From contig NZ_JAJAVF010000002.1 in NCBI RefSeq assembly GCF_020531845.1, positions 1,027,543-1,091,542 on the forward strand: DNA of 64,000 nt, given 5' to 3'. Both the position numbers and the translations under genes were made by a program. Shown piece by piece: positions 63,118-64,000 of the stretch (its first letter is position 1; every line of letters starts with the position of its first letter). The notes beneath the pieces are model-generated. The model did not search any database. It was not told where the DNA came from and worked only from the letters and a program-made list of their open reading frames with translations. The DNA comes from Methylobacillus methanolivorans. Lineage in GTDB: Bacteria; Pseudomonadota; Gammaproteobacteria; Burkholderiales; Methylophilaceae.

Positions 63118-63208
63118 CCCACAGAAATTGTTGAGCTAGTACTACTTTCATCAGAACCATGGGAATATGGCAATGTCTCTGCAACATCCACCTGGATATT
63201 GAAAAGCG

Positions 63209-64000
63209 ATGATTCCATTTTCCATTCTTGATCTCTGCCCTATTGTGCAAGGTAGCACGCCAGCAGAGGCCTTCAGCAACTCCGTCGCGTTGGCCCAGCT
63301 TGCCGAGGAGCTAGGCTATCGACGATTCTGGCTGGCAGAGCATCATAATATGCCGGGCATTGCCAGTGCAGCCACTTCTGTCGTGATTGGTCACGTTGCC
63401 AGCCACACTAGGACAATACGCATCGGCGCTGGCGGCATCATGTTGCCCAACCATGCGCCACTGGCGATTGCCGAGCAATTCGGCACGCTGGAATCCATCT
63501 ACCCTGGGCGCATCGACCTTGGGCTGGGTCGTGCTCCCGGTAGCGATATGACCACAGCGCGCGCTTTGCGACGCGACCTGCATGCCCATGGGGAAGATTT
63601 TCCGGACTTAGTCGCAGAGCTCCAGCATTACTTCGCCCAGCCCCAGGCGGGCCAAAGCATCCGTGCAGTGCCTGGAGCCGGATTAAACATCCCCCTGTGG
63701 ATATTGGGCTCTAGTTTATATGGTGCTCAATTTGCCGCAGCACATGGCCTGCCATTTGCCTTTGCTTCGCATTTTTCACCCACGTTCCTGCTACAGGCAC
63801 TTGATACCTATCGCCGCAATTTCCAGCCATCAGCCTCGTTGAATAAGCCTTATTTCATGGTCACGGCCAATATCCTGGTAGCCGATACCGATGAGGAAGC
63901 GCGCTATTGGTTCAGTTCGCAGCAACAAGGCTTTACCAACTTGCATCGTGGCACGCCGGGCCAACTGCCACCACCCGTAGATGATATTGAGCAATACTGG
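63209..64000 (+). CDS. Luciferase-like (LLM) flavin monooxygenase (partial, runs off right edge)
   Basis: The first 264 residues of a group-1 LLM oxidoreductase of the YhbW type: [53 protein letters not shown] and [12 protein letters not shown]. Distinct from the NtaA-type enzyme at 57.4 kb. ATG 63209 is clear. Substrate unknown. Confidence 0.88.
   Translation, partial: MIPFSILDLCPIVQGSTPAEAFSNSVALAQLAEELGYRRFWLAEHHNMPGIASAATSVVIGHVASHTRTIRIGAGGIMLPNHAPLAIAEQFGTLESIYPGRIDLGLGRAPGSDMTTARALRRDLHAHGEDFPDLVAELQHYFAQPQAGQSIRAVPGAGLNIPLWILGSSLYGAQFAAAHGLPFAFASHFSPTFLLQALDTYRRNFQPSASLNKPYFMVTANILVADTDEEARYWFSSQQQGFTNLHRGTPGQLPPPVDDIEQYW

Noticed and set aside
62973..63218. 81-residue minus-strand reading frame upstream of selO
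   Set aside because: Overlaps the promoter regions of selO and the LLM gene, has no recognisable domain and unusual composition; the start of the plus-strand LLM gene lies inside it.

Overview
The window looks like a chromosomal segment of a methylotrophic betaproteobacterium of the Methylophilaceae, close to Methylobacillus or Methylophilus. The main reasons are a complete fmdCAB-DEF formamide/urea locus, in the order I recall from Methylophilus methylotrophus; an arginine-type EF-P with its EarP partner; a beta-type AddAB helicase-nuclease pair; and a PEP-CTERM protein. I see no rRNA, tRNA, CRISPR array, transposase or phage module, and no gene-free stretch longer than about 300 bases.

Layout. 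1-3.2 kb: a Cpx-like envelope-stress unit (truncated sensor kinase, response regulator, CpxP/Spy-like protein, EF-hand protein) with near-ideal CpxR boxes. 3.2-5.4 kb: a small AT-richer patch with a RelE/Phd-type toxin-antitoxin pair and two unrecognised genes. 5.4-18.6 kb: housekeeping genes (yheS, yhdP, a nitrilase-family amidase, tldD, mfd, dedA). 18.7-26 kb: a PEP-CTERM protein with a sigma-54 promoter, then addAB. 26-28.4 kb: greB, earP, efp. 28.5-54 kb: a nitrogen-acquisition island. It holds amt, a radical-SAM/DUF4130 putative DNA-repair pair with a LexA-type box, a soluble Cache-CheW sensor, a histidine kinase fused to an NCS1-family transporter with its LuxR-type regulator, a full urease cluster, a urea/short-chain-amide ABC transporter, formamidase and the FmdC porin. 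54-64 kb: a lipoprotein, a LexA-like repressor, an MgtC/DUF4010 membrane protein, two divergent operons each led by a TPP riboswitch, selO, and a partial luciferase-like monooxygenase.

How it works together. Amides and urea would cross the outer membrane by FmdC and the inner membrane by FmdD/E/F with two ATPases. Formamide is hydrolysed by FmdA and urea by urease, whose nickel supply may come from HupE; ammonium also enters through Amt. Candidate sigma-54 promoters precede amt, the Cache-CheW gene and the NCS1-kinase gene. The kinase promoter also has a perfect NtrC-type site about 150 bp upstream, inside hupE. This ties an undescribed-looking sensory system to nitrogen limitation.

The other striking signal is a family of about 100-bp palindromic elements in the urease cluster. 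Their cores resemble the neisserial Correia element, but each copy has its own self-complementary arms, and two copies start one base after the ureA and ureC stop codons.
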